Shown here one piece after another: positions 1 to 5,851 of a stretch of DNA of 8,452 nt (position 1 is the stretch's first letter; every line of letters starts with the position of its first letter). The notes beneath the pieces were generated by a model. The model made no database searches. It worked only from the letters and a program-made list of their open reading frames with translations, and had not been told where the DNA came from. Both the position numbers and the translations under genes were made by a program. The stretch lies in NCBI GenBank assembly GCA_964436345.1, contig CAYTCC010000064.1, positions 1 to 8,452 on the forward strand, read 5' to 3'. This DNA comes from GCA-002694895 sp964436345. GTDB lineage: Bacteria > Chloroflexota > Dehalococcoidia > Lucifugimonadales > GCA-002694895.

Positions 1-144
1 GTTGTTGTCCTGTTGGTGGATTTGATTGTCCCGAAGGCGGCATTCCAGGTTGTTGCCCTGTTGGTGGATTTGATTGTCCCGAAGGCGGCATTCCAGGTTG
101 TTGTCCTGTTGGTGGATTTGATTGTCCCGAAGGCGGCATTCCAG
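1..144. repeat. Three tandem 48-bp repeats inside the lipoprotein gene
   Basis: Units 1-48, 49-96 and 97-144 are directly adjacent with no spacers. Units 1 and 3 are identical. Unit 2 differs by a single T to C at position 56, which is a synonymous GGA to GGG change in the encoded protein. Each unit encodes the 16 residues GMPPSGQSNPPTGQQP on the minus strand. The sequence just right of 144 (encoding GTPPPRQP) looks like a decayed half unit. The array begins at the window edge, so the copy number is unknown. Near identity with a unit length divisible by three points to recent in-frame expansion. Confidence 0.97.
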
Positions 145-394
145 GCTGTCTAGGGGGTGGTGTTCCTAATTGCCCGATAGTTGGAGATTTACTTTTATTA
201 GATTTCATATCTGGATCACCTGGAATTGGAGCAACATTATTATTTTGCACAGAGCTATCTTTTTTTAACTTATTGTTAGAATCGATTGTTGCTATATTAG
301 GTGGAAGTTCATTAACAGGAACTTTTAATTCATTTGTTGAACAAGCTATTAATATTAAAACGGATGAAATAATATATAGATTAATTTTTAACAT
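1..394 (-). CDS. Repeat-tailed lipoprotein, C-terminus beyond the left edge
   Basis: The reading frame starts at ATG 394-392 and stays open to the left edge, giving 131 residues. The N-terminus (MLKINLYIISSVLILIAC) is a short charged start, a hydrophobic stretch and a lipobox L15-I16-A17-C18, so a lipid-anchored exported protein cleaved before Cys18 is predicted. Residues 19-84 are Asn/Lys/Ser/Pro-rich and look unstructured. From residue 85 the protein consists of a 16-residue unit, GMPPSGQSNPPTGQQP, present nearly three times before the edge and probably continuing. Pro/Gly/Gln tails of this kind usually act as extended spacers, but no function can be assigned here. There is no clear Shine-Dalgarno site. 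A TATAAT hexamer ends only five bases before the ATG. The gene lies 96 bases downstream of the same-strand permease gene. Lipoprotein nature is well supported; function is unknown. Confidence 0.8.
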   Translation of the reverse strand, partial: MLKINLYIISSVLILIACSTNELKVPVNELPPNIATIDSNNKLKKDSSVQNNNVAPIPGDPDMKSNKSKSPTIGQLGTPPPRQPGMPPSGQSNPPTGQQPGMPPSGQSNPPTGQQPGMPPSGQSNPPTGQQ

Positions 395-399
395 TATCT

Positions 400-405
400 A
401 TTATA
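400..405 (-). promoter_or_regulatory. Candidate -10 box for the lipoprotein gene
   Basis: The minus strand reads TATAAT here, five bases before the ATG at 394. If used, it would give an essentially leaderless transcript, which fits the lack of a Shine-Dalgarno site. No good -35 lies 16-18 bases upstream. An alternative is TTGTAC (466-461), 17 bases, then TATATT (443-438), which would give a leader of roughly 40 bases. In DNA this AT-rich either match could be chance. Confidence 0.3.
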
Positions 406-425
406 AACATATCTATGTATTCTAG

Positions 426-445
426 AATATATTAATTAATATATT
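426..445. repeat. 20-bp perfect A/T palindrome
   Basis: AATATATTAATTAATATATT is a perfect 20-base palindrome made only of A and T, in the 96-base gap between the permease stop and the lipoprotein start. It overlaps the alternative lipoprotein promoter (438-466). It has no GC-rich stem and no following T-run, so it is not a typical terminator. It could be an operator or simply low-complexity AT sequence. Confidence 0.5.
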
Positions 446-490
446 TTCAATAAATCGCTTGTACAAAAGGGCTATTTTAAGAGTCTGATG

Positions 491-1447
491 CTATGTATAT
501 TCCTTATCGTCGTCCCAATTTATCCAATTATATTTCATGGACTTTGAATTCTCTAAATATTTTCTTGTATTTCTTAGAGTTTTTTCTGTATATATTATGT
601 GTATTCCTATACTAAAAATAACTACAAATCCTCCCATTAAAGTTAAACTTGTTGGTTTCTCGCCAGTACCTAACCAAATCCACAAAGGTCCTAAAACAGT
701 TTCTAAAAGTAAAATTAAACTAACATTTGTAGCTCTTGTGAGCCTTGAGGCATATGATAATAAATACATAGGTATGGGAAGTATAAAAATACCAGTAGCA
801 ATAATAGGTAAGATATTACCTGTCATCATATTCTGAGAACCTGTTATAAAAAATCCTGTTACTCCCGAAAAGAATACTCCTATACCCATTGGCAAAGCAA
901 AAGGCAATTCTTTTTTTTGACGAATAATTACATAGCTAAGTGAAATTGCTAGCGAAGTACCAAGCCCGCAAAATGCCCCTACAATTATAAGTATGTCAAA
1001 ATTAATTTTTTGGGTGTTTGAACCGAAAATAGCAATTGAAATTCCGGTTATAACTAATATTATTGTTATCCAGGTTGATTTACTTGCGGGTTCATTTAAT
1101 ATTTTATGTCCAAAAACAGCAGCAAATATTGGAATTGTTGCTACACAAAACAAAACTATAGGGGCGGGGGCAATAGAAATTCCAATACAAAATAAGATTG
1201 TAGTTATAAAATAGCAAGAAACAATGGTAAATCCCCACCTTGAAAAAAGTTTCTTGAAATCGAGGTATATAAATGATTTTCGTGAGATAAACCAAATTGT
1301 CAAATAGCACAAGCCAGCCAAAATGCCTCGCCATGCAACCATTTGAAAGGCAGGCATTTCTCCCCAAATCATAAATAAAGTATCAGGAGAAATAATTAAT
1401 ACTCCTACGGAAGCTATAATTATTCCATGTAAATTATTTTTATTCAT
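491..1447 (-). CDS. EamA/DMT-family membrane permease
   Basis: This 318-residue, strongly hydrophobic protein has about ten predicted membrane helices arranged as two EamA repeats. The first repeat has the family-typical SPDT (20-23) and WRG (39-41) and a conserved region around NEP (about 118-120). The second has the typical LLLETVLGP followed by GEKPT. Family members are drug/metabolite transporters in the inner membrane that export or import small metabolites; the substrate cannot be read from the sequence. LicB-type choline permeases belong to this superfamily, which matters because cytidylyltransferase and LicD genes lie about 4 kb away, but membership alone is weak evidence. The last 33 or so residues form a charged, Asn/Asp-rich cytoplasmic tail. 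The start ATG (1447-1445) covers the first helix; no strong ribosome binding site precedes it. The stop is TAG. Family assignment is confident, substrate unknown. Confidence 0.9.
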   Translation of the reverse strand: MNKNNLHGIIIASVGVLIISPDTLFMIWGEMPAFQMVAWRGILAGLCYLTIWFISRKSFIYLDFKKLFSRWGFTIVSCYFITTILFCIGISIAPAPIVLFCVATIPIFAAVFGHKILNEPASKSTWITIILVITGISIAIFGSNTQKINFDILIIVGAFCGLGTSLAISLSYVIIRQKKELPFALPMGIGVFFSGVTGFFITGSQNMMTGNILPIIATGIFILPIPMYLLSYASRLTRATNVSLILLLETVLGPLWIWLGTGEKPTSLTLMGGFVVIFSIGIHIIYTEKTLRNTRKYLENSKSMKYNWINWDDDKEYT

Positions 1448-1478
1448 TTGAGTAAGAATTTTCAGATCTGCTGGAAAT

Positions 1479-1484
1479 ATTATA
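1479..1484 (-). promoter_or_regulatory. Candidate -10 box for the permease gene
   Basis: The minus strand reads TATAAT 31 bases before the permease ATG, which would place the transcript start about 25 bases upstream of the gene. I find no convincing -35. It abuts the ATG (1490) of the divergent hisE relic, so this was probably once a divergent promoter region. Confidence 0.3.
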
Positions 1485-1489
1485 TATGA

Positions 1490-1779
1490 ATGAAATTAAA
1501 TTTGCGTAATTTTGCAATAGAGTGATTTGTTAAACAAAGAAAAGGAGCTCATAATCCTGATAATTATATCTCGAATTTATTAAAAGAAGGCATGCATGAA
1601 ATATCTCAAAAGATTGTAGAGAAAGTAAGGGATTATCTATTGAAAGTTTTACAGATAAAAATAGAATCAAACCAATTTATAACTTTTCTGATTTAATATA
1701 TCATATGTTAGTAATATGAGAAAAAACGGATATAAATATTGATGAAATTTGGAATGAACTTGAATCACGTAAAAAGTAA
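1490..1779 (+). pseudogene. hisE: Decayed phosphoribosyl-ATP diphosphatase (HisE-like) gene
   Basis: Two frames together spell a HisE protein. From ATG 1490 one frame gives KQRKGAHNPDNYISNLLKEG then MHEISQKIVE, matching the family pattern RK..NP..SYt..L..eG...I.qKv.EE. The next frame, from about 1621, gives ESKGLSIESFTDKNR, then NFSDLIYHMLVI, a stop, and IDEIWNELESRKK to TAA at 1777-1779. This matches the family C-terminus (DLlYHllVl....i.ldeV..EL..R). Joining the frames at 1619-1623, as a one-base deletion, restores the Glu-Glu pair of the active site. Disruptions are TGA 1523-1525, the frameshift near 1621, and TGA 1717-1719. HisE normally hydrolyses phosphoribosyl-ATP to phosphoribosyl-AMP in histidine synthesis and is about 90-110 residues, the size of this relic. 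No other his gene is nearby, so this may be a dead second copy or the remnant of a lost locus. The exact original start is uncertain. Confidence 0.82.
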
Positions 1780-1780
1780 A

Positions 1781-1786
1781 TAATAT
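1781..1786 (+). promoter_or_regulatory. Candidate -10 box immediately before the FAD oxidoreductase gene
   Basis: TAATAT lies six bases before the ATG at 1793, in the two-base-shifted tail of the hisE relic. TTGAAT at 1760-1765 could serve as a -35, with a short 15-base spacer. Use of this box would give a leaderless message, consistent with the absence of any Shine-Dalgarno site. The match is weak in AT-rich DNA. Confidence 0.3.
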
Positions 1787-1792
1787 TTTTCT

Positions 1793-2941
1793 ATGTCTAA
1801 AAATAAAGAAATATACGACGTTATAATTATTGGTGGTGGAATTGTCGGATGTTCTGCAGCATATTACTTGGCAAAATATGGTGTTCGTTCTTTAGTATTG
1901 GAAAGAGACACAGTTGCTGGGCATGCTTCGGGATTTGCTTTAGGATCTTTAAATCCATTGGTAGGATACGGAGTGCCCGATCTGATTTTAGATTATGGTT
2001 TAAAATCTTTTCAATTACACTCTTCTTTATCTTCTGATTTATTGGAAGAAACCGGAATTGATACAGAGTATGATGTGCAGCCTACTATTAATTTAGCAAT
2101 GACAAAAGATGAAGCAATTGATCTGCAATTACAAACAAAATGGCAAAATAATGTGAAAGGATTTAAATCTGAATGGTTTTCAAATGGGGAAATGTTAAAG
2201 ATTGAACCAAGGATATCTTCAAAAATATATGGAGGTTCAATTATTCAAGGTTCTGTTATGTTAGATCCGTACAAACTTACCTTAGGGTTACTTACTAGTG
2301 CTGAAAAAAAAGGGGCTGAAATTAAATATAGTGAAGTTATTAAAGTTAAATCTCAATCATCAGGAAATATTATTATAACTACTAAAACTGAGATTTTTAA
2401 TACTAATCGAGTTATTTTTGCTATGGGCCCGTGGACACAATTTGTTTCAGATTGGATTGGTACAAAAATACCTGTAGAACCTTTGAGAGGACAAATAATA
2501 AAATTAAAAATTGATTCACCCCATATTAATTACATTAATTGGTCACATAGTTATGTTTCTAGTAAACCGGATGGCATGGTTTGGATTGGCACTACAACAG
2601 AAAAAGTTGGATTTGATGAAAGAGTTACTTTTGAAGCTCGTAATAATATGATTGAAGATGTAACATCCGTGTTTTCGTATCTTCAAGATGCTGAAATGAC
2701 AGGACATACTGCATGCTTAAGGCCATTGAGTGCTGACGGTATTCCTATTATTGGGTATGGCAAAGATAACAAAAATTATGTTCTTGCTACAGGAGGGGGT
2801 AAAAAAGGAATATTATATGGACCATATCTTGGTAAATTAGCAGCACAATTAACTTTAGGGAAAACGCCTACAATGGATATTTCACTTTTTAGACCTGATA
2901 GAAATTATTCACTTAATAATGATAATGAAGAAGTTTATTAG
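1793..2941 (+). CDS. DAO-family FAD-dependent oxidoreductase (glycine/D-amino acid oxidase-like)
   Basis: This 382-residue protein begins with a Rossmann FAD-binding motif, IIGGGIVGCSAAYYLA, with GxGxxG at 14-19 and Glu37 at the end of the second strand for the adenosine ribose. The C-terminal part has the family-typical CLRPLSADGIPIIGY followed by ATGGGKKGILYGP, the second FAD contact region of glycine oxidase (ThiO), sarcosine oxidase and D-amino acid dehydrogenases. Length fits the roughly 370-residue ThiO/DAO group. The family oxidises the C-N bond of amino acids or N-methyl amino acids, giving an imine that hydrolyses to a keto acid and ammonia or amine. No signal peptide is seen, so it is probably cytoplasmic. 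No thiamine genes are nearby, so a ThiO role is not suggested. The downstream amidohydrolase makes a D-amino acid or related substrate plausible, which is inference. Start ATG 1793 has no Shine-Dalgarno site; stop is TAG. Confidence 0.88.
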   Translation: MSKNKEIYDVIIIGGGIVGCSAAYYLAKYGVRSLVLERDTVAGHASGFALGSLNPLVGYGVPDLILDYGLKSFQLHSSLSSDLLEETGIDTEYDVQPTINLAMTKDEAIDLQLQTKWQNNVKGFKSEWFSNGEMLKIEPRISSKIYGGSIIQGSVMLDPYKLTLGLLTSAEKKGAEIKYSEVIKVKSQSSGNIIITTKTEIFNTNRVIFAMGPWTQFVSDWIGTKIPVEPLRGQIIKLKIDSPHINYINWSHSYVSSKPDGMVWIGTTTEKVGFDERVTFEARNNMIEDVTSVFSYLQDAEMTGHTACLRPLSADGIPIIGYGKDNKNYVLATGGGKKGILYGPYLGKLAAQLTLGKTPTMDISLFRPDRNYSLNNDNEEVY

Positions 2942-3059
2942 CTATATTTGTAAAATATTTTATATTGTTATTATTTAAGTGTTCATTTTTTTCTTATTTT
3001 ATTTCACATCAAATTAGATTAACATTACTATCACTAAAATAAAATATGCGGAGTGCATT
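2942..3059. other. 118-base gap between FAD enzyme and amidohydrolase
   Basis: This very AT-rich spacer has no GC-rich hairpin with a T-run, so I see no intrinsic terminator, and read-through from the FAD gene is possible. TTAACA at 3019-3024 and TAAAAT at 3040-3045 form a weak promoter-like pair with a 15-base spacer. The Shine-Dalgarno site of the next gene (GGAG, 3050-3053) lies at the right end. Confidence 0.4.
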
Positions 3060-4469
3060 ATGACAATTCAAATAGTTGACACTATCATACATGATGGAAT
3101 AGTCGCATTTTCTTCAAATTCATACAAAACAGATATAGCAATTAAGGATGATAAAATTGTAGCTATAGGAGATCAAAGTACTATGCCTGATGCAGGCAAA
3201 TATATTGATGCATCAGGCAAATATGTATTACCAGGCCCGATAGATTGCCATGTACATGTTCGAGAAACAGGTGATAATTGGGCAGTCACAACTAAGGCAG
3301 CAGCTCTTGCCGGACTGACAACAATAATTCCATTTGGTGCTTATAATGCATCTGAAAAAGAAACCCTTCCTCAGGCTATTAGTAGATGGAAGAAAGAAGC
3401 ACAAAAAGAAGCTGTGGTAGATTACTCTTTTCATTATATTTTGAGCAATACTCCTTATATAATAGATAGCCTTCCTGAAGCAATAAATATGGGAGTAACA
3501 TCTTACAAGATGTTTATGACATATGATCACAGGGTATCTGATTCATTCATAGCTAAAGTTATGGAGATCGTAAGTGCTAATGGTGGAATAGTACAACTTC
3601 ATGCTGAGAACGGAGATGTTATTGAACATCTTATGAATAAAGCAATGATGGAAGGGAGAACAAAACCCAATGATTTTCCAGATACTTGCCCTCCATGGGC
3701 AGAAGCAGAGGCGATAAATCGTGGTATTCTTTTGGGAGCTATGACTGATTGCCCATTATACATAGTACATCTTTCAACAAAGCTTGGATTAAATCGCATC
3801 AAGCAAGCACAACAACAAGGACAACGTGTGTGGACTGAAACTTGCCCTCAGTATTTACTTTTAGATGAAACGGCGATGGAACATCTTGGCCCATTTGCTA
3901 AAATAGGTCCTCCTTTGCGTTCTGCAGATGGAGTGAATCAGGATGCTATGTGGCAGGGTTTAGTTAATGGGTATATTTCAACTGTGGGAAGTGATCATTC
4001 ACCGGCTCCTACTGCTATGAAAGAACTTGGGTGGGATAATATTTTTCGATCTCCCAAAGGAGATCCTATTCCTTTTGGAGCTCCATCAATAGAGACTATT
4101 GTTCCTCTTGTTTATTCAGAAGGTGTAGTGAAACGAAATCTTCCTATATGGTGGATGGCACGTGTGATGGCAGAGAACCCGGCACGAATCTTTGGTCTTT
4201 ACCCAAAGAAAGGTGTAATACAACCTGGTTCAGATGCTGATTTGCTTATTATTGACCCCGATGCCGAGATAAATATTCAAGCTCAAAACCATCAGAGTAC
4301 TACAGGTTATACCCCTTATGAAAAATGGAAGGTGAATGGAAAGCCATGGATGACAATTTTAAGAGGTAAAGTATTGTTGAATAATGGTAAATTAGAACAA
4401 CAGCCTGGTGCAGGAAGATTTATATCTGCAGGTAATCCTGCTCCCCCAATTTCAGGGAAAGGGAAATAG
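3060..4469 (+). CDS. Hydantoinase/dihydropyrimidinase-like cyclic amidohydrolase
   Basis: This 469-residue protein is a full-length metal-dependent amidohydrolase of the hydantoinase/dihydroorotase/allantoinase group, which opens cyclic amide rings such as hydantoins or dihydropyrimidines. All dinuclear metal ligands are visible: H64 and H66 (HVH), K150 (the carboxylated Lys in TSYKMFMTYD), H181 (HAENGD), H237 (HLSTK) and D312 (GSDHSP). Tyr155 sits five residues after K150 as in D-hydantoinases. The N- and C-termini supply the usual beta-sandwich, ending in PYEKWKVNGKP and RGKVLL. One departure is Arg68, giving HxHxR as in dihydroorotases, where that Arg binds the substrate carboxylate, so a carboxylated ureide substrate is possible. 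The start is fixed by GGAG at 3050-3053, six bases before ATG. The gene follows the FAD enzyme by 118 bases and precedes an alpha/beta hydrolase by 95. It appears GC-richer than its neighbours. Family is confident, substrate not. Confidence 0.92.
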   Translation: MTIQIVDTIIHDGIVAFSSNSYKTDIAIKDDKIVAIGDQSTMPDAGKYIDASGKYVLPGPIDCHVHVRETGDNWAVTTKAAALAGLTTIIPFGAYNASEKETLPQAISRWKKEAQKEAVVDYSFHYILSNTPYIIDSLPEAINMGVTSYKMFMTYDHRVSDSFIAKVMEIVSANGGIVQLHAENGDVIEHLMNKAMMEGRTKPNDFPDTCPPWAEAEAINRGILLGAMTDCPLYIVHLSTKLGLNRIKQAQQQGQRVWTETCPQYLLLDETAMEHLGPFAKIGPPLRSADGVNQDAMWQGLVNGYISTVGSDHSPAPTAMKELGWDNIFRSPKGDPIPFGAPSIETIVPLVYSEGVVKRNLPIWWMARVMAENPARIFGLYPKKGVIQPGSDADLLIIDPDAEINIQAQNHQSTTGYTPYEKWKVNGKPWMTILRGKVLLNNGKLEQQPGAGRFISAGNPAPPISGKGK

Positions 4470-4474
4470 AAAAT

Positions 4475-4495
4475 GTGATTACTTTTTTGAATCAC
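4475..4495. repeat. Short inverted repeat after the amidohydrolase gene
   Basis: GTGATT (4475-4480) and AATCAC (4490-4495) flank a nine-base loop just after the amidohydrolase stop. The T-run is in the loop rather than after the stem, so this does not look like an intrinsic terminator. A weak CCC-TGT-GGG element follows at 4498-4506. Neither is strong evidence that transcription stops before the alpha/beta hydrolase gene. Confidence 0.35.
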
Positions 4496-4564
4496 TACCC
4501 TGTGGGATTTTAAACTCTGAAGTACTAAATAAAATTTATAATTAAATAATAATTAGAGGGATAC

Positions 4565-5359
4565 ATGCCACAAGCAAGTTTAAATGGAATAAGAATAGAT
4601 TATCAGGAATTTTCACCTGAAAATAAAAAATTTGGAACAATAGTCTTTATGCATGGGCGGGGAGGAAATTTACTATCTTGGTTTCAACAAATCCCATACT
4701 TTTCAAAAAAGTTTTATTGTATTGCTTATTCTCAGCGGGGATTTGGAAATTCATATGATATTGATAATGGCCCGGGATGGTCTGCGTTTCCTAAAGATTT
4801 AGAGTTATTAATGGATTTTTTGAACATAGATAAAGCTCATCTTGTTGCTCAATCTATGGGAGGTATATCTGCGTTAGGATTCGCCGTAGAACATTCTAAT
4901 AGAGTTTTAAGTATTACATTTGCTGATACTACAGGAGGAATGGGTGAACCTTTATTAGAAAATGAACTTATTGAATGGAAAAATAAATACCCCAGAACAC
5001 GTGGACGATTAGAAGCAATATCTGAAAAGTTTGAAAATGACAATCCTGAAATGGCAAATTTATATTTACAGATCAGTTTAACAAATCCCGAATTAGCTAA
5101 CCCTGAAATGGCATTGGATAAAATAAATTTACTTGGAGGTCCTAAAGGGCAAGAATTAAATGCTTTAAAAATGCCAGTTTTATTTTTGGTGGGACAAGAT
5201 GATACTTTAATGCCACCGCATATAATTAAACTAGCTTCAGAATATATAAAAGATTCTGAATTTTTGATTATTCCTGATTGCGGTCATTCAGTGTACTGGG
5301 AAAAACCGTATGTTTTCAATTCAGAAGTTAATCGGTTTATATCTGATTCTATCAGCTAA
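4565..5359 (+). CDS. Alpha/beta-fold hydrolase
   Basis: This 264-residue protein has the ordered elements of a single-domain alpha/beta hydrolase: oxyanion-hole HGRGG at 30-34, the nucleophile elbow AQSMGG with Ser97, an acid in GQDD (Asp213, GxxD position, or Asp212), and the catalytic His241 in CGHSVYWEKP. Residues about 125-190 form the helical cap, rich in Glu/Asn. There is no signal peptide, so it is probably cytoplasmic. The family includes esterases, lactonases, C-C bond hydrolases and haloperoxidase-like enzymes, and the sequence does not separate these by eye. It is not a nitrilase-fold carbamoylase. AGAGGG at 4555-4560 lies four bases before ATG 4565. It is the last gene of the plus-strand trio and runs towards the opposing cytidylyltransferase gene, with 21 bases between the two stops. 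A role in the same catabolic route as the amidohydrolase is inferred from order alone. Confidence 0.9.
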   Translation: MPQASLNGIRIDYQEFSPENKKFGTIVFMHGRGGNLLSWFQQIPYFSKKFYCIAYSQRGFGNSYDIDNGPGWSAFPKDLELLMDFLNIDKAHLVAQSMGGISALGFAVEHSNRVLSITFADTTGGMGEPLLENELIEWKNKYPRTRGRLEAISEKFENDNPEMANLYLQISLTNPELANPEMALDKINLLGGPKGQELNALKMPVLFLVGQDDTLMPPHIIKLASEYIKDSEFLIIPDCGHSVYWEKPYVFNSEVNRFISDSIS

Positions 5360-5379
5360 ACTATACCTATTTAGGAGTT
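5359..5379. terminator. Weak hairpin between convergent genes
   Basis: AACT plus CCT pair with AGG plus AGTT, with a three-base bulge, giving seven base pairs in the 21-base gap between two converging stop codons. No T-run follows on either strand, so termination here is uncertain. Its position between convergent genes is the main reason to note it. Confidence 0.25.
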
Positions 5380-5380
5380 G

Positions 5381-5797
5381 TTAGTTGCCTAGAGTATTCT
5401 TAAGTCTTTTGATAATATCACTGGTAGAAATACCAGGAGTATAAGGAACTTTATGGAAAATACCCATTTCTATAGGCACTTTATAGCAAAGTTGTAGTAA
5501 ATCTTCTGAAAAATCGTCACCATGAACTACTATGTGAATATTGTGTTTATTTATCCATGCCAGATCAACAACCAATGGTGCATCAGGTATTACTTCATCT
5601 ACATATCTACAAGAAGTTACAGTAGCTATTCTTTCCTTCATGGTCATAATTGGTGGGCGTTTGTAATTTTCAATAGTTTGATCATTATGGATCCCAACAA
5701 TTAGATAATCACCAATTTCACGTGCTTGTTTTAAGAAATTTACGTGACCATAATGAAATAAATCTGCTGCCATGTCTACATATATTCTTTTAATCAT
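5381..5797 (-). CDS. Ethanolamine/choline-phosphate cytidylyltransferase-like protein
   Basis: This 138-residue protein is a compact CTP-transferase-fold nucleotidyltransferase. It has the nucleotide-binding FHYGHVNFL with H15 and H18 of the HxGH motif, DYLIVGIHND (about 30-39), the CRYVDEVIPDAP block (about 63-74), VVHGDDF (90-96) and the C-terminal signature GISTSDII (about 122-129), the counterpart of RxxGxSTT. These blocks, in particular PPIMTMKERI...CRYVDEV and VPYTPGIST, resemble ethanolamine-phosphate cytidylyltransferase (PCYT2) more than glycerol-3-phosphate cytidylyltransferase (TagD), though substrate cannot be fixed by eye. The expected reaction is CTP plus phospho-alcohol giving CDP-alcohol and diphosphate, in the cytoplasm. 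It lies 54 bases downstream of a LicD gene in the same direction, which supports a CDP-choline or CDP-ethanolamine supply role. GGAGG (5804-5800) ends only two bases before the ATG, an unusually short spacing. No better start exists that keeps the first strand. Confidence 0.88.
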   Translation of the reverse strand: MIKRIYVDMAADLFHYGHVNFLKQAREIGDYLIVGIHNDQTIENYKRPPIMTMKERIATVTSCRYVDEVIPDAPLVVDLAWINKHNIHIVVHGDDFSEDLLQLCYKVPIEMGIFHKVPYTPGISTSDIIKRLKNTLGN

Positions 5798-5804
5798 AAC
5801 CTCC
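5798..5804 (-). promoter_or_regulatory. Ribosome binding site with very short spacing before the cytidylyltransferase
   Basis: The minus strand reads CGGAGGTTATG, so a strong GGAGG (5804-5800) sits two bases from ATG, rather than the usual five to nine. The next in-frame ATG (codon 9) would give normal spacing problems in the other direction and would remove the first beta strand, so the first ATG is kept. Confidence 0.6.
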
Positions 5805-5851
5805 GAAATGTGTTAAATAATTTATATTGTAAATGGAGTATATTCAATTTG

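Noticed and set aside
1..144. Direct repeats as a CRISPR array
   Set aside because: The units are contiguous with no spacers, are multiples of three and continue an open lipoprotein frame.
1490..1779. TGA read as Trp (recoded genome), since both stops in the hisE relic are TGA and no gene here ends in TGA
   Set aside because: A frameshift is also needed, Trp is written TGG throughout (including in the relic at 1750-1752), and no intact gene contains an in-frame TGA. Preference for TAA/TAG fits AT-rich DNA and seven stops is a small sample.
1793..2941. FAD enzyme as the thiamine-pathway glycine oxidase ThiO
   Set aside because: The fold agrees, but no thiamine gene is nearby and the neighbours are catabolic hydrolases.
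4475..4506. Intrinsic terminator after the amidohydrolase gene
   Set aside because: Stems are only six and three base pairs, and no T-run follows either of them.
4565..5359. Alpha/beta hydrolase as the missing N-carbamoyl amino acid hydrolase
   Set aside because: Known carbamoylases are nitrilase-fold or M20-type metal enzymes; this one has a Ser97-Asp-His241 triad with a cap domain.
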